DNA of 14,773 bases from NCBI GenBank assembly GCA_002340925.1, contig DDMR01000089.1, positions 41,064-55,836 of the forward strand, read 5' to 3'. The translations under genes and the position numbers were made by a program. Of this stretch, positions 1 through 6,459 are shown piece by piece. The stretch's first letter is position 1; each line of letters begins with the position of its first letter. Source of the stretch: Actinobacteria bacterium UBA2541 (lineage in GTDB: Bacteria > Actinomycetota > Actinomycetes > Nanopelagicales > Nanopelagicaceae). The notes under the pieces were generated by a model. The model made no database searches, was not told where the DNA came from, and saw only the letters and a list, made by a program, of their open reading frames with translations.

Positions 1-29
1 GTAATTCCACAATTTTCTAGGAGCGCAAA

Positions 30-695
30 ATGGCGCAAATATTATTTACTGCGCGACTTGGCGGAACTTCGGTCGGGCAATTTGATTCCTTTAACTTGGG
101 GGACCAGGTTGGAGATGTCTCGGAAAGCGTCGAAAACAATCGGAGAATTCTTCAGGGTTTGTTAAGCCAAGGTGAGCCAAAATTTATGAATCAGGTTCAT
201 GGCAATGAAGTTGTTGAAGTTGGCGAGAATTTAGATTCAGCCATCACCGCTGATGCTTTAATTACTCGAAAAAAAAGCCTCCCGCTTGCAGTCCTAAGTG
301 CCGACTGTCTTCCGATACTTATAAAGGGTAAAGATATTGTTGGAGCAATTCATGCTGGTCGAAAAGGAATTCTAAATGGGGTTATTGCGAAGACTATTGA
401 AAGAATTCGTTCGATAAGCGATAGTGAATTAGTGGCGACTATCGGACCAGCAATCTGCGAAAAATGCTACGAGGTGGATTTGGAGATGTATTTAGATGCG
501 ATAGCTCGCGAGCCAAGCCTTGCAACAAATAGCGAATCACATTGTCTTGATCTAAAGAGAGCAGCGAATGAACAATTACAGATCCATAACCTAAAGGTAA
601 TTGATGTTGGAATCTGCACCGCGCATGACCGAAATTATTTTTCATATCGGAGAGATGGGATCACAGGCAGAAACGCTGGAGTGATAGTCCTATGA
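30..695 (+). CDS. pgeF: Peptidoglycan editing factor PgeF (YfiH/YlmD, multicopper-polyphenol-oxidase-like fold)
   Basis: The 221-residue product is full length for the PgeF/YfiH/YlmD family. Family members remove wrongly incorporated amino acids from muropeptide precursors in the cytoplasm; some have also been reported as purine nucleosidases or laccases. The three signature metal/active-site blocks are visible: MNQVHG with H57, SADCLP with C93 and AIHAGRKG with H108. They are followed by IGPAICEKCYEVD (about 138-150) and the C-terminal FSYRRDGITGR block. The ATG has a clear Shine-Dalgarno AGGAG at 19-23, six bases upstream. The gene is first of four in the order pgeF-yggS-sepF-yggT, which normally follows ftsZ; ftsZ itself would lie just outside the window. 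The stop overlaps the yggS start (ATGA), so translation is probably coupled. The family call is firm; the substrate is inferred from the family. Confidence 0.93.
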   Translation: MAQILFTARLGGTSVGQFDSFNLGDQVGDVSESVENNRRILQGLLSQGEPKFMNQVHGNEVVEVGENLDSAITADALITRKKSLPLAVLSADCLPILIKGKDIVGAIHAGRKGILNGVIAKTIERIRSISDSELVATIGPAICEKCYEVDLEMYLDAIAREPSLATNSESHCLDLKRAANEQLQIHNLKVIDVGICTAHDRNYFSYRRDGITGRNAGVIVL

Positions 696-1369
696 GCACT
701 CGCCTTGAAGAATTGACTGAAAACCTGGATTCCATACGAACGCGAATTGCTGTTGCCGCGCAGGGTTCGGGCAGAAGCGCAAGTGACATCACTCTGATTG
801 TGGTGACCAAGACCTTCCCGGCGAGTGATGTGAAAATTCTCTACGAATTAGGGGTTCGGGACTTTGGGGAGAATCGCGATCAAGAGGCCTCACTTAAATC
901 AACTCAATTGCCTGATGATTGCAGATGGCATTTTCAAGGACAAATTCAGAGTAACAAATTGAAATCAATCGCAAATTGGGCTGATGTTCTACATTCGATA
1001 GATGATTTAGCGCACGCAAGAAAGTTAGATTCGTTAGTTTCCTCAGATTCAAAGAAAGATATTTTCGTTCAAGTCTCTCTAGATAATCTGCCAAATCGTG
1101 GGGGAGTATTACCCAAATTGATTCCAGAATTTCTGGATGAGGTCTCAGCCCTTCCACATCTGAATCTTTGTGGCTTAATGGCTGTGGCTCCACTTGGCGA
1201 AGATCCCGAAGTTGCATTCCAAAGATTGAAAGAGCTTTCTGGCCAGGTAGTTCAAGCCCATCCAAAAGCCCGGGAAATCTCGGCTGGAATGAGCAATGAT
1301 TTCGAGGCGGCAATTTCCCAAGGTGCGACACATATTCGAATTGGTAGCCAAATACTCGGGGTTCGCTAG
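692..1369 (+). CDS. yggS: PLP homeostasis protein, YggS/YlmE/PROSC family
   Basis: This 225-residue protein is a single-domain, alanine-racemase-fold (type III) pyridoxal-phosphate binder. Known members lack clear enzyme activity and buffer cytosolic PLP and amino-acid pools. Visible motifs are VVTKTFP with the PLP lysine K40, GVRDFGENRDQE (about 54-65), WHFQGQIQSNKLK (about 79-91), GLMAVAP, and the phosphate-binding C-terminus around SAGMSNDFEAAI and IRIGSQILG. Length and motif order are normal. The start ATG overlaps the pgeF stop (ATGA), and a GGAG at 678-681 sits ten bases upstream, so coupled translation is likely. Its position beside sepF is conserved in Gram-positive bacteria, but no direct role in division is established. 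The family assignment is very secure. Confidence 0.94.
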   Translation: MSTRLEELTENLDSIRTRIAVAAQGSGRSASDITLIVVTKTFPASDVKILYELGVRDFGENRDQEASLKSTQLPDDCRWHFQGQIQSNKLKSIANWADVLHSIDDLAHARKLDSLVSSDSKKDIFVQVSLDNLPNRGGVLPKLIPEFLDEVSALPHLNLCGLMAVAPLGEDPEVAFQRLKELSGQVVQAHPKAREISAGMSNDFEAAISQGATHIRIGSQILGVR

Positions 1370-1378
1370 TCCTTAACT

Positions 1379-1384
1379 TAGGCT
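1379..1384 (+). promoter_or_regulatory. Possible -10 box for a leaderless sepF transcript
   Basis: TAGGCT fits the actinobacterial TANNNT -10 pattern and ends six bases before the sepF ATG, so transcription could start at or next to the A of the start codon. There is no Shine-Dalgarno. No -35 box at normal spacing was found. This is inferred from spacing alone. Confidence 0.3.
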
Positions 1385-1390
1385 TACCCC

Positions 1391-1876
1391 ATGGCTAATG
1401 CATTTAGAAAAGCAGCGAACTTTCTCGGACTAGTCGATGATGAAGAAATCGATCAATCTACTCCGGTAGCAAACCAGGGTGAATCTCGTTTTAGTCGACC
1501 TCTGCGAAGTGCGGCACCGGCCGAAACTGCGAGCCCAACATATCTTCGAAGCGCACCAACTCGCGCCGCAACTCCAGTTGCTCAACCAAATGTAGTTGTC
1601 GATCACATAGTTACTCTGCACCCACGTATGTATAGCGATGTTCGTGCAATTGGCGAGCACTATCGTGTTGGTCAACCAGTAATCATGAATCTAAGCGACA
1701 TGGAAGAGTCAGAGCGAAAACGAATGATTGACTTTGCATCAGGTTTAGTTTTTGGTCATTATGGAAGTATTGAGAGAGTAACTTCAAAGGTTTTCCTTTT
1801 AACTCCACCAAATGTAAAAGTCAGTAACGAAGATAAAACTGCAGCCGCACAGGCTAGTTTCTTCAATCAGAGTTGA
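1391..1876 (+). CDS. sepF: Cell division protein SepF
   Basis: The 161-residue product has the three-part layout of SepF. A short amphipathic N-terminal helix (residues 1-16, AFRKAANFLGLVDDEE-like) binds membrane. A low-complexity linker rich in Ala, Pro, Ser and Thr spans about 20-66. The C-terminal SepF domain spans about 68-145 and includes VIMNLSDMEESERKRMIDFASG, with the conserved glycine G118, and FLLTPPNV. SepF tethers FtsZ filaments to the membrane and is the main FtsZ anchor in Actinobacteria, which lack FtsA. The gene follows yggS by 21 bases and precedes yggT by 7. No convincing Shine-Dalgarno precedes the ATG; a TAGGCT at 1379-1384 lies six bases upstream, so a leaderless transcript is possible. 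The identification is secure. Confidence 0.95.
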   Translation: MANAFRKAANFLGLVDDEEIDQSTPVANQGESRFSRPLRSAAPAETASPTYLRSAPTRAATPVAQPNVVVDHIVTLHPRMYSDVRAIGEHYRVGQPVIMNLSDMEESERKRMIDFASGLVFGHYGSIERVTSKVFLLTPPNVKVSNEDKTAAAQASFFNQS

Positions 1877-1883
1877 TTTTTAG

Positions 1884-2180
1884 ATGAGTCTGCTTTTTAG
1901 CATACTTGACACTGCCCTAAATATTTTTATTTTGGCGCTGGTGGGAAGATTGATTTTAGATTATGCAAGAATCTTTGCTCCGAATTGGCGTCCTAAGGGA
2001 ATCTTGTTAGCGGTTGCTGAATTCATCTTTTCAATAACGGATCCAGCAGTGAACTTTGTTCGTCGGTTTGTTCCACCACTGCGCTTGGGTCCGGTCTCGC
2101 TGGATTTATCTTTCATCGTGATCTTCCTTGGAGCACAACTTCTTTCAAGTGTGCTTTCAAGTATTGCTGCAAGTCTTTAA
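1884..2180 (+). CDS. yggT: YggT family membrane protein (YlmG)
   Basis: The 98-residue product has the YGGT family pattern. A hydrophobic segment spans about residues 4-27, followed by a short polar stretch (DYARIFAPNWRP). The hallmark block SITDPAVNFVRRFVPPLRLGPVSLDLS lies at about 50-76, and a second strong membrane segment spans about 76-97. YggT/YlmG proteins are small inner-membrane proteins encoded beside sepF; they are linked to division-site or nucleoid organisation and osmotic tolerance, but the molecular role is unclear. The start lies 7 bases after the sepF stop and has no evident Shine-Dalgarno, so expression probably depends on sepF readthrough. In most Actinobacteria divIVA comes next; here the gene instead ends inside the stop codon of the opposing ileS. 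Family membership is secure. Confidence 0.92.
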   Translation: MSLLFSILDTALNIFILALVGRLILDYARIFAPNWRPKGILLAVAEFIFSITDPAVNFVRRFVPPLRLGPVSLDLSFIVIFLGAQLLSSVLSSIAASL

Positions 2181-5100
2181 TTCTTAATTAGCTCCAACCA
2201 CAGCCCTAGTTCGTTACTAGTTTCGGTTTTTGCTGTAACGTTTTCGAATTTGGTAGCCAAAGTTTCATCGCCAATTTCTGCAAGGTTTTTCAGAATTGCA
2301 GCAGCGACTTCAGGATTGGCGCTCCAGTTCACAGAAATTCGGTCACTGATTTCAAAACCAGATTGCTTGCGCTCTTCTTGAATTGCTCGAATTACTTCAC
2401 GAACAATTCCTGCTTCGATCAGGGCCGGCGTAAGTGCAAGATCTAGCGCAACGCTCTCGCCATTGTGACTTTCTACTGACCAACCAGCTTTTGGAGTCTC
2501 AGTAATTACTAGGTCCTCAATATCGATACGAGCAGTGCTGGAACCTTCGAAGTTGATTTCAATGGAACCAGATCTCCGAATTTCAGCAACAAGCGAGCCA
2601 TGGTCAAGTGTTGAAATTGCCTTGGCAATTGCTTGAACATCGCCACCAAATTTTGCGCCTATAGTCCGAAAATTTGCTTTGGCTGAGATGCTGACCAAAT
2701 CTGCGCCGGCGGAAGAGATTTCATCCAAACTCTGCACATTTAGTTCATCGGAAATATGGGAGCGAATTTCGCCGTCCATCTCATCCCAGCCATTTGCGGC
2801 AACAAGAGCCCGAGCCAAAGGTTGGCGAATTTTTACCTTTGATTCAGCGCGGGCAGCACGACCTAATTCAACAAGTCTGCGAGATAGACGAACAGACTTT
2901 GAAAGCTTTTCATCTATCTTTGAAGCATCACTCACCGGAAAATTAGTTAGGTGAACAGATTCGAATTCACTTGGCTCGAGATTACGAATCATTTCCTGCC
3001 AGACATGTTCAGTTATGAAGGGAACCATCGGGGCCATGAGCTTCGTCAACTCTTTCAGGCAGTGGTAAAGCGTATTTAGCGCCTCGCTCTCACCATCCCA
3101 AAATTTGCGACGGGATCTGCGGACATACCAATTTGAAAGGTCATCAATGAACTGACCGATAATTGTTCCGGCAGTTTGGGAATCATAATTCTCGTAGGCC
3201 TCATCAACCTTTGCCATTAAGTGGTTGAGTTCAGAGAGAATCCATCGGTCCATTGTTGAAGAAGTTTGAGAAAGTCCAGTTAATTTGAAATCAGATGCTT
3301 TGGCATACAAGGTAAAGAAGGAGACGGTATTCCAGTAGGTCAGGAGCGTTTTTCTAACAACATCAGTAATTGCCTCGTGCCCAACTCGGCGCGCACTCCA
3401 TGGCGACCCAGCTGCCAACATGTACCAGCGAACCGCGTCGGCTCCGTGCTGATCCATTAGCGGCATAGGTTCTAGAACATTGCCTAAGTGTTTACTCATT
3501 TTGCGACCATCTTTATCCAAGATATGGCCAAGACATAAAACAGTTTTATATGAACTTTTATCGAATACCAAGGTTCCGATAGTCATCAAGGTGTAAAACC
3601 AACCTCTGGTTTGATCGATAGCTTCACAGATGAAATCTGCTGGGTAAGAGGCTTTAAATCTCGCGATAGATCCCTCTTTGTGTGGGTAACCCCATTGCGC
3701 GAAGGGCATCGCACCAGAATCAAACCAGCAATCGATGACTTCAGGAGTGCGAATCATCTTTAAGTCACACTCTGCGCAGTCAAATGTAATGTCATCCACA
3801 AAGGGACGGTGAGGATCAGATTTCGATAAATCAGTTCCTGCTAATTCTCCGAGTTCGGCAAGGGAGCCGATGCAAATTTCATGTTTATTCTCGCAGCGCC
3901 AAATAGGTAGCGGAGTTCCCCAATAGCGATTTCTAGAAATTGCCCAATCAATGTTGTTATTCAACCAATCGCCGTAGCGGCCAGTTTTAATGGTTTCTGG
4001 GTGCCAATCGGTATTTGCATTCTCTCGAAGCAGCGCAGCTTTAATCTCAGTTGTTCGGATATACCAAGATGGTTGCGCGTAATACATCAGGGCCGTATGG
4101 CAGCGCCAACAATGAGGGTAGGAATGCTCATATTGCTGTTGCTTGAATAGCAGCCCCTTAGTTTTAAGCTCTTTAATTAATAACTTATCGGCATCCTTGA
4201 AAAATACGCCACCAACTACTTTGAGATCTGGCAGGAAATGTCCATCAGCAGCAATTGGGTTAATTACTGGAAGGCCATATTTACGACAGACCGCAAAGTC
4301 GTCAGCGCCGAATGCAGGGGATTGGTGGACCAGACCGGTTCCATCTTCAACGGTTACGTAATCAGCCAAGACAATGTAGTGCGCATCAGCAATCTGAACC
4401 AGATCCAAAGGTGGCGCATATTTAGTATGTTCCAATTCAGCGCCAGTAAAGGTGGCAATAACTTTGCGCTCATCACCAAGGACTGTGGCCAGATTGCTCG
4501 CGACTACTAATCTTTCAATCTTCTCATCAGTCGTTATCTCAATAACTTGATATTCAATCTTGGGATTCACCGCAACTGCAGTATTTGAAACTAGCGTCCA
4601 AGGAGTTGTAGTCCAAACTAGAAGACTTGCTTTAAGTTCAGCTAATTTCCCGGAAGTTGCAGGGAAGCGAACATAAACAGATTGGTCTTTAATAGTTTCA
4701 TAACCTTGGGAAAGCTCGTGATCTGAAAGTCCAGTTCCGCAACGAGGGCAATATGGGGCAACTCGATAATCTTGAACGAGTAGACCCTTCTTCCAGATCT
4801 GTTGAAGCGACCACCAAACGCTCTCTACATATTCACTAGACATCGTCCAATAGGCTTCATCAAAATCCACCCAGAATCCCATCCGACGTGTCATCGATGT
4901 AAATTCGCCAACATGTTCCTGAACTGAGATCCGGCACTGCTCATTGAATTTCGCGATTCCATATTTTTCAATATCGCCCTTGCCGCTAAAGCCAAGTTGT
5001 TTCTCAACTGCAATCTCAACTGGCAGGCCATGACAATCCCATCCAGCTTTGCGGATTACTTGGTTGCCTTTCATGGTTTGGTAGCGCGGAAATAAATCCT

Positions 5101-5299
5101 TAAAAACTCGCGCTTCAATATGGTGAGTTCCGGGTTTTCCATTTGCGGTTGGCGGGCCTTCGTAGAAGGTCCAATTAGGTTGACCATCGCGCGCACTAAT
5201 CGTTTTCTTGAAAATCTCTTGGGTTTCCCAGAATGAGAGGATCTGATGTTCAACTGCAGGCAGATCAATCTGCGGTGCGAGTGACTTAATCGTTGACAT
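2177..5299 (-). CDS. ileS: Isoleucine--tRNA ligase, eukaryote-like (IleS2) type
   Basis: This 1040-residue class I aminoacyl-tRNA synthetase charges tRNA-Ile in the cytosol. The HIGH-type motif appears as PPTANGKPGTHH, with GTHH at residues 57-60, followed by AGWDCHGLPVE. The KMSKS motif is KMSKH at 600-604. Two metal-binding CxxC-type pairs are visible inside the catalytic/connective region (YCPRCG, and HCWRCH before MYYAQPSWYI), plus FDCAEC. The editing (CP1) region contains LLVWTTTPWTLVSNTAVAV. The C-terminal half is the anticodon-binding region, and the type-1 C-terminal zinc finger is absent. Together these mark the IleS2 class found in Actinobacteria and eukaryotes, often less sensitive to mupirocin. 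The ATG has GAGAGG at 5310-5315 as its ribosome binding site, which the leader can mask. The gene faces the pgeF-yggT operon and shares TTAA with the yggT stop. Identification is certain; the drug phenotype is inference. Confidence 0.97.
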   Translation of the reverse strand: MSTIKSLAPQIDLPAVEHQILSFWETQEIFKKTISARDGQPNWTFYEGPPTANGKPGTHHIEARVFKDLFPRYQTMKGNQVIRKAGWDCHGLPVEIAVEKQLGFSGKGDIEKYGIAKFNEQCRISVQEHVGEFTSMTRRMGFWVDFDEAYWTMSSEYVESVWWSLQQIWKKGLLVQDYRVAPYCPRCGTGLSDHELSQGYETIKDQSVYVRFPATSGKLAELKASLLVWTTTPWTLVSNTAVAVNPKIEYQVIEITTDEKIERLVVASNLATVLGDERKVIATFTGAELEHTKYAPPLDLVQIADAHYIVLADYVTVEDGTGLVHQSPAFGADDFAVCRKYGLPVINPIAADGHFLPDLKVVGGVFFKDADKLLIKELKTKGLLFKQQQYEHSYPHCWRCHTALMYYAQPSWYIRTTEIKAALLRENANTDWHPETIKTGRYGDWLNNNIDWAISRNRYWGTPLPIWRCENKHEICIGSLAELGELAGTDLSKSDPHRPFVDDITFDCAECDLKMIRTPEVIDCWFDSGAMPFAQWGYPHKEGSIARFKASYPADFICEAIDQTRGWFYTLMTIGTLVFDKSSYKTVLCLGHILDKDGRKMSKHLGNVLEPMPLMDQHGADAVRWYMLAAGSPWSARRVGHEAITDVVRKTLLTYWNTVSFFTLYAKASDFKLTGLSQTSSTMDRWILSELNHLMAKVDEAYENYDSQTAGTIIGQFIDDLSNWYVRRSRRKFWDGESEALNTLYHCLKELTKLMAPMVPFITEHVWQEMIRNLEPSEFESVHLTNFPVSDASKIDEKLSKSVRLSRRLVELGRAARAESKVKIRQPLARALVAANGWDEMDGEIRSHISDELNVQSLDEISSAGADLVSISAKANFRTIGAKFGGDVQAIAKAISTLDHGSLVAEIRRSGSIEINFEGSSTARIDIEDLVITETPKAGWSVESHNGESVALDLALTPALIEAGIVREVIRAIQEERKQSGFEISDRISVNWSANPEVAAAILKNLAEIGDETLATKFENVTAKTETSNELGLWLELIKN

Positions 5300-5309
5300 T
5301 TAAAGAGCG

Positions 5310-5358
5310 CCTCTCAAATTAATTCCAGCAAACACTTGTCTGCTAGTTAACTTGGAGG
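5310..5358 (-). promoter_or_regulatory. Sequestrator hairpin masking the ileS ribosome binding site
   Basis: On the transcript strand CCTC (5358-5355) can pair with GAGG (5313-5310), the core of the ileS Shine-Dalgarno. The helix continues CAAG with TTTG, TTAA with TTAA, and CTAGCA with TGCTGG. It has a bulged A (5314), a two-base AA bulge, and a ten-base loop at 5340-5331. CCTC shares C5358-C5357 with the strand needed by the antisequestrator, so the two folds exclude each other. No run of U follows, so this is a translation switch rather than a transcription terminator. Confidence 0.8.
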
Positions 5359-5514
5359 GACGGTGCGAAATCCACCGCGGTACCACCCGCCTTGTGCGAA
5401 ACAATCGCACCACTTTTTGCAATACAACTCAGCGCTAGTTCTACCCCGAATATCGACACTTCTATATTCAGCTCTTCTTGCAGGCTCCGAGGTGATGGCC
5501 TCATCTGCGCCCTG
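5310..5514 (-). promoter_or_regulatory. T-box riboswitch (ultrashort Stem I, translational) controlling ileS
   Basis: On the minus strand the canonical T-box core GGGTGGTACCGCGG lies at 5388-5375. Stem I is ultrashort. CAGG (5514-5511) pairs with CCTG (5484-5481), and GAGG (5502-5499) with CCTC (5492-5489). The six-base terminal loop CCATCA (5498-5493) carries the Ile specifier ATC (5496-5494). An asymmetric internal loop lies between the two helices. A Stem II candidate is GAATAT/ATATTC (5469-5464 with 5453-5448), followed by a small AACT/AGTT helix (5440-5437 with 5429-5426). Stem III is GTGCGA/TCGCAC (5410-5405 with 5399-5394). In the antisequestrator, GGG (5388-5386) pairs with CCC (5359-5357) and CGGTG (5377-5373) with CACCG (5365-5361). 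These leave a TGGT bulge (5385-5382) for the uncharged tRNA ACCA end. A specifier in the terminal loop is the known actinobacterial ileS class. Pairings were done by hand. Confidence 0.93.
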
Positions 5515-5531
5515 TTACCGAGTCAGGGGGA

Positions 5532-5560
5532 ATTCTAGCGCGGCGAAGTTGGTGTTTAAG
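5532..5560 (-). promoter_or_regulatory. Candidate ileS leader promoter
   Basis: Reading the minus strand, TAGAAT (5537-5532) is a good -10 match. A weak -35-like TTAAAC (5559-5554) lies 16 bases upstream. The predicted start near 5525 falls about ten bases before Stem I of the T-box, which is the expected arrangement. The -35 is poor, so the call rests mainly on the -10 and its position. Confidence 0.45.
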
Positions 5561-5576
5561 CACCTAAGGTTCTAAT
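5549..5576 (+). promoter_or_regulatory. Candidate divergent promoter for the dksA-like/lspA/rluD operon
   Basis: TTGGTG (5549-5554) and TCTAAT (5571-5576), spaced 16 bases, resemble a sigma-A-type promoter (three of six and five of six matches). The predicted start near 5583 would give a 5' leader of about 55 bases to the GTG at 5639. It overlaps the ileS promoter on the other strand, so the two would compete or be co-regulated. Confidence 0.35.
5551..5564. repeat. Imperfect palindrome between the divergent promoters
   Basis: GGTGTTTAAGCACC is an inverted repeat with four-base GGTG/CACC arms and a TTAA centre flanked by one mismatched pair. It covers the -35 areas of both the ileS and dksA-like promoters. 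It could be an operator or simply a chance repeat; no other copy was noticed in the window. Confidence 0.4.
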
Positions 5577-5638
5577 CTGTCCGCCTTGCGTGTCAAAATC
5601 TCGTGAATTCAATTGATTTACAACAGACTGGTGGAACG

Positions 5639-6439
5639 GTGCCAAAGAAAACAGCAGTAAAAAAAGTGGCCAAAAAAGCAACCAAGAAGGCGCCAGCAAA
5701 GAAGGCTGTTAAAAAGGTAGCCAAGAAGGCACCTGCTAAAAAAGCGCCAGCTAAAAAAGTAGTTGCAAAGAAAGGCCCTGCGAAGAAAGCAGCCCCAGCA
5801 AAGCGTTCACCAAACATCGTGAAACCAACACTTGCTAAAAGTGCAAAGAAAGTCGTGGGTAAGCCATTTCCGGCAAAACTACAGAGCACCACTAAAGGAA
5901 ACTCCACAACTATTACCGTTACCCCTAATGAAGTTGCAATAAAAGAAGTTCTGGTTGAAGAGCGCCGCTTAACAATGCTGCCACCGCCACGCCTAAATAA
6001 GACAGTTAAAAAAGGAGTTGGCTTAAAACCAATTAAGAGCGCACCTGCGCCATTAATCATTTCAGATGGCATTGAAAATTGGACCGCAACAGAATTAAAA
6101 TCGATGCGCAGCGAACTTTCAAAGGATTTAAGAAGACTTCGTGCTGAACTGGCAGAAGTTGAAAGTGGAATGGAAGATTTGATAAACGCTGAAGGCATGG
6201 GAGCCGGCGATGATCAAGCAGATGCTGGGACAAAAACTTTCGAACGCGAACACGAGATGTCACTTGTCTATAACGCCAGGGATATGGTCATTCAAACTGA
6301 GCGAGCCCTAGAGAGAATAGATAATAAAACATACGGCCGTTGTGAAGAGTGTGAAAATTCTATTGGCAAGGCTCGGCTTCAAGTGTTTCCACGTGCCACG
6401 CTTTGTATGTCATGTAAACAAAAAGAGGAACGACGCTGA
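5639..6439 (+). CDS. DksA/TraR-family C4 zinc-finger protein with lysine-rich N-terminal tail
   Basis: The 266-residue product has a normal DksA/TraR C-terminal half. A coiled-coil region spans about residues 165-225, followed by a C4 zinc finger with C235, C238, C256 and C259 (TYGRCEEC and LCMSCKQK). The coil turn keeps D192-Q-A-D195, like the DxxDxA tip that lets DksA act through the RNA polymerase secondary channel, though Ala is Gly here. The first 55 or so residues are KKAPAKK/VAKK-type repeats, nearly half lysine, like histone-H1 or HU tails, so nucleic-acid binding is likely. Start choice: GTG 5639 gives a typical VPKKTAVKK beginning and has GGTGGA just upstream. An in-frame GTG at 5603 would add 12 non-basic residues and lacks a Shine-Dalgarno. 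The gene leads the cluster with lspA and rluD. The regulatory target is unknown. Confidence 0.86.
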   Translation: MPKKTAVKKVAKKATKKAPAKKAVKKVAKKAPAKKAPAKKVVAKKGPAKKAAPAKRSPNIVKPTLAKSAKKVVGKPFPAKLQSTTKGNSTTITVTPNEVAIKEVLVEERRLTMLPPPRLNKTVKKGVGLKPIKSAPAPLIISDGIENWTATELKSMRSELSKDLRRLRAELAEVESGMEDLINAEGMGAGDDQADAGTKTFEREHEMSLVYNARDMVIQTERALERIDNKTYGRCEECENSIGKARLQVFPRATLCMSCKQKEERR

Positions 6440-6459
6440 ATGTAGTTGTCCGGCGAAAG

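Noticed and set aside
1..165. Frame 1 is open from the window start and begins VIPQF, faintly like the FtsZ C-terminal peptide.
   Set aside because: It would overlap pgeF by 136 bases and continues with no FtsZ-like character. Frames 2 and 3 have stops at 2-4 and 18-20, either of which could end the upstream gene. The first 29 bases are too short to assign.
1358..1390. Inverted repeat GGGGT/ACCCC between yggS and sepF, resembling a terminator or an RBS-masking hairpin.
   Set aside because: Only a five-base stem around a 23-base loop with no U-tract; too weak to call.
2679..2954. Plus-strand open frame of 91 codons inside ileS.
   Set aside because: It lies antisense to a well-conserved synthetase and shows no recognisable motif; it reflects codon use of ileS.
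5310..5358. Rho-independent terminator in the ileS leader.
   Set aside because: The hairpin is not followed by a U-run; its 3' arm contains the ribosome binding site, so translational control fits better.
5363..5575. Plus-strand open frame of 70 codons in the ileS leader.
   Set aside because: The stretch is fully explained by the minus-strand T-box; the peptide looks like translated RNA structure and has no Shine-Dalgarno support.
5593..6198. Minus-strand open frame of 201 codons rich in Ala and Phe, opposite the dksA-like gene.
   Set aside because: It is the antisense reading of the AAG/AAA and GCN repeats of the lysine-rich tail, which produces Phe/Leu/Ala repeats mimicking a membrane protein.
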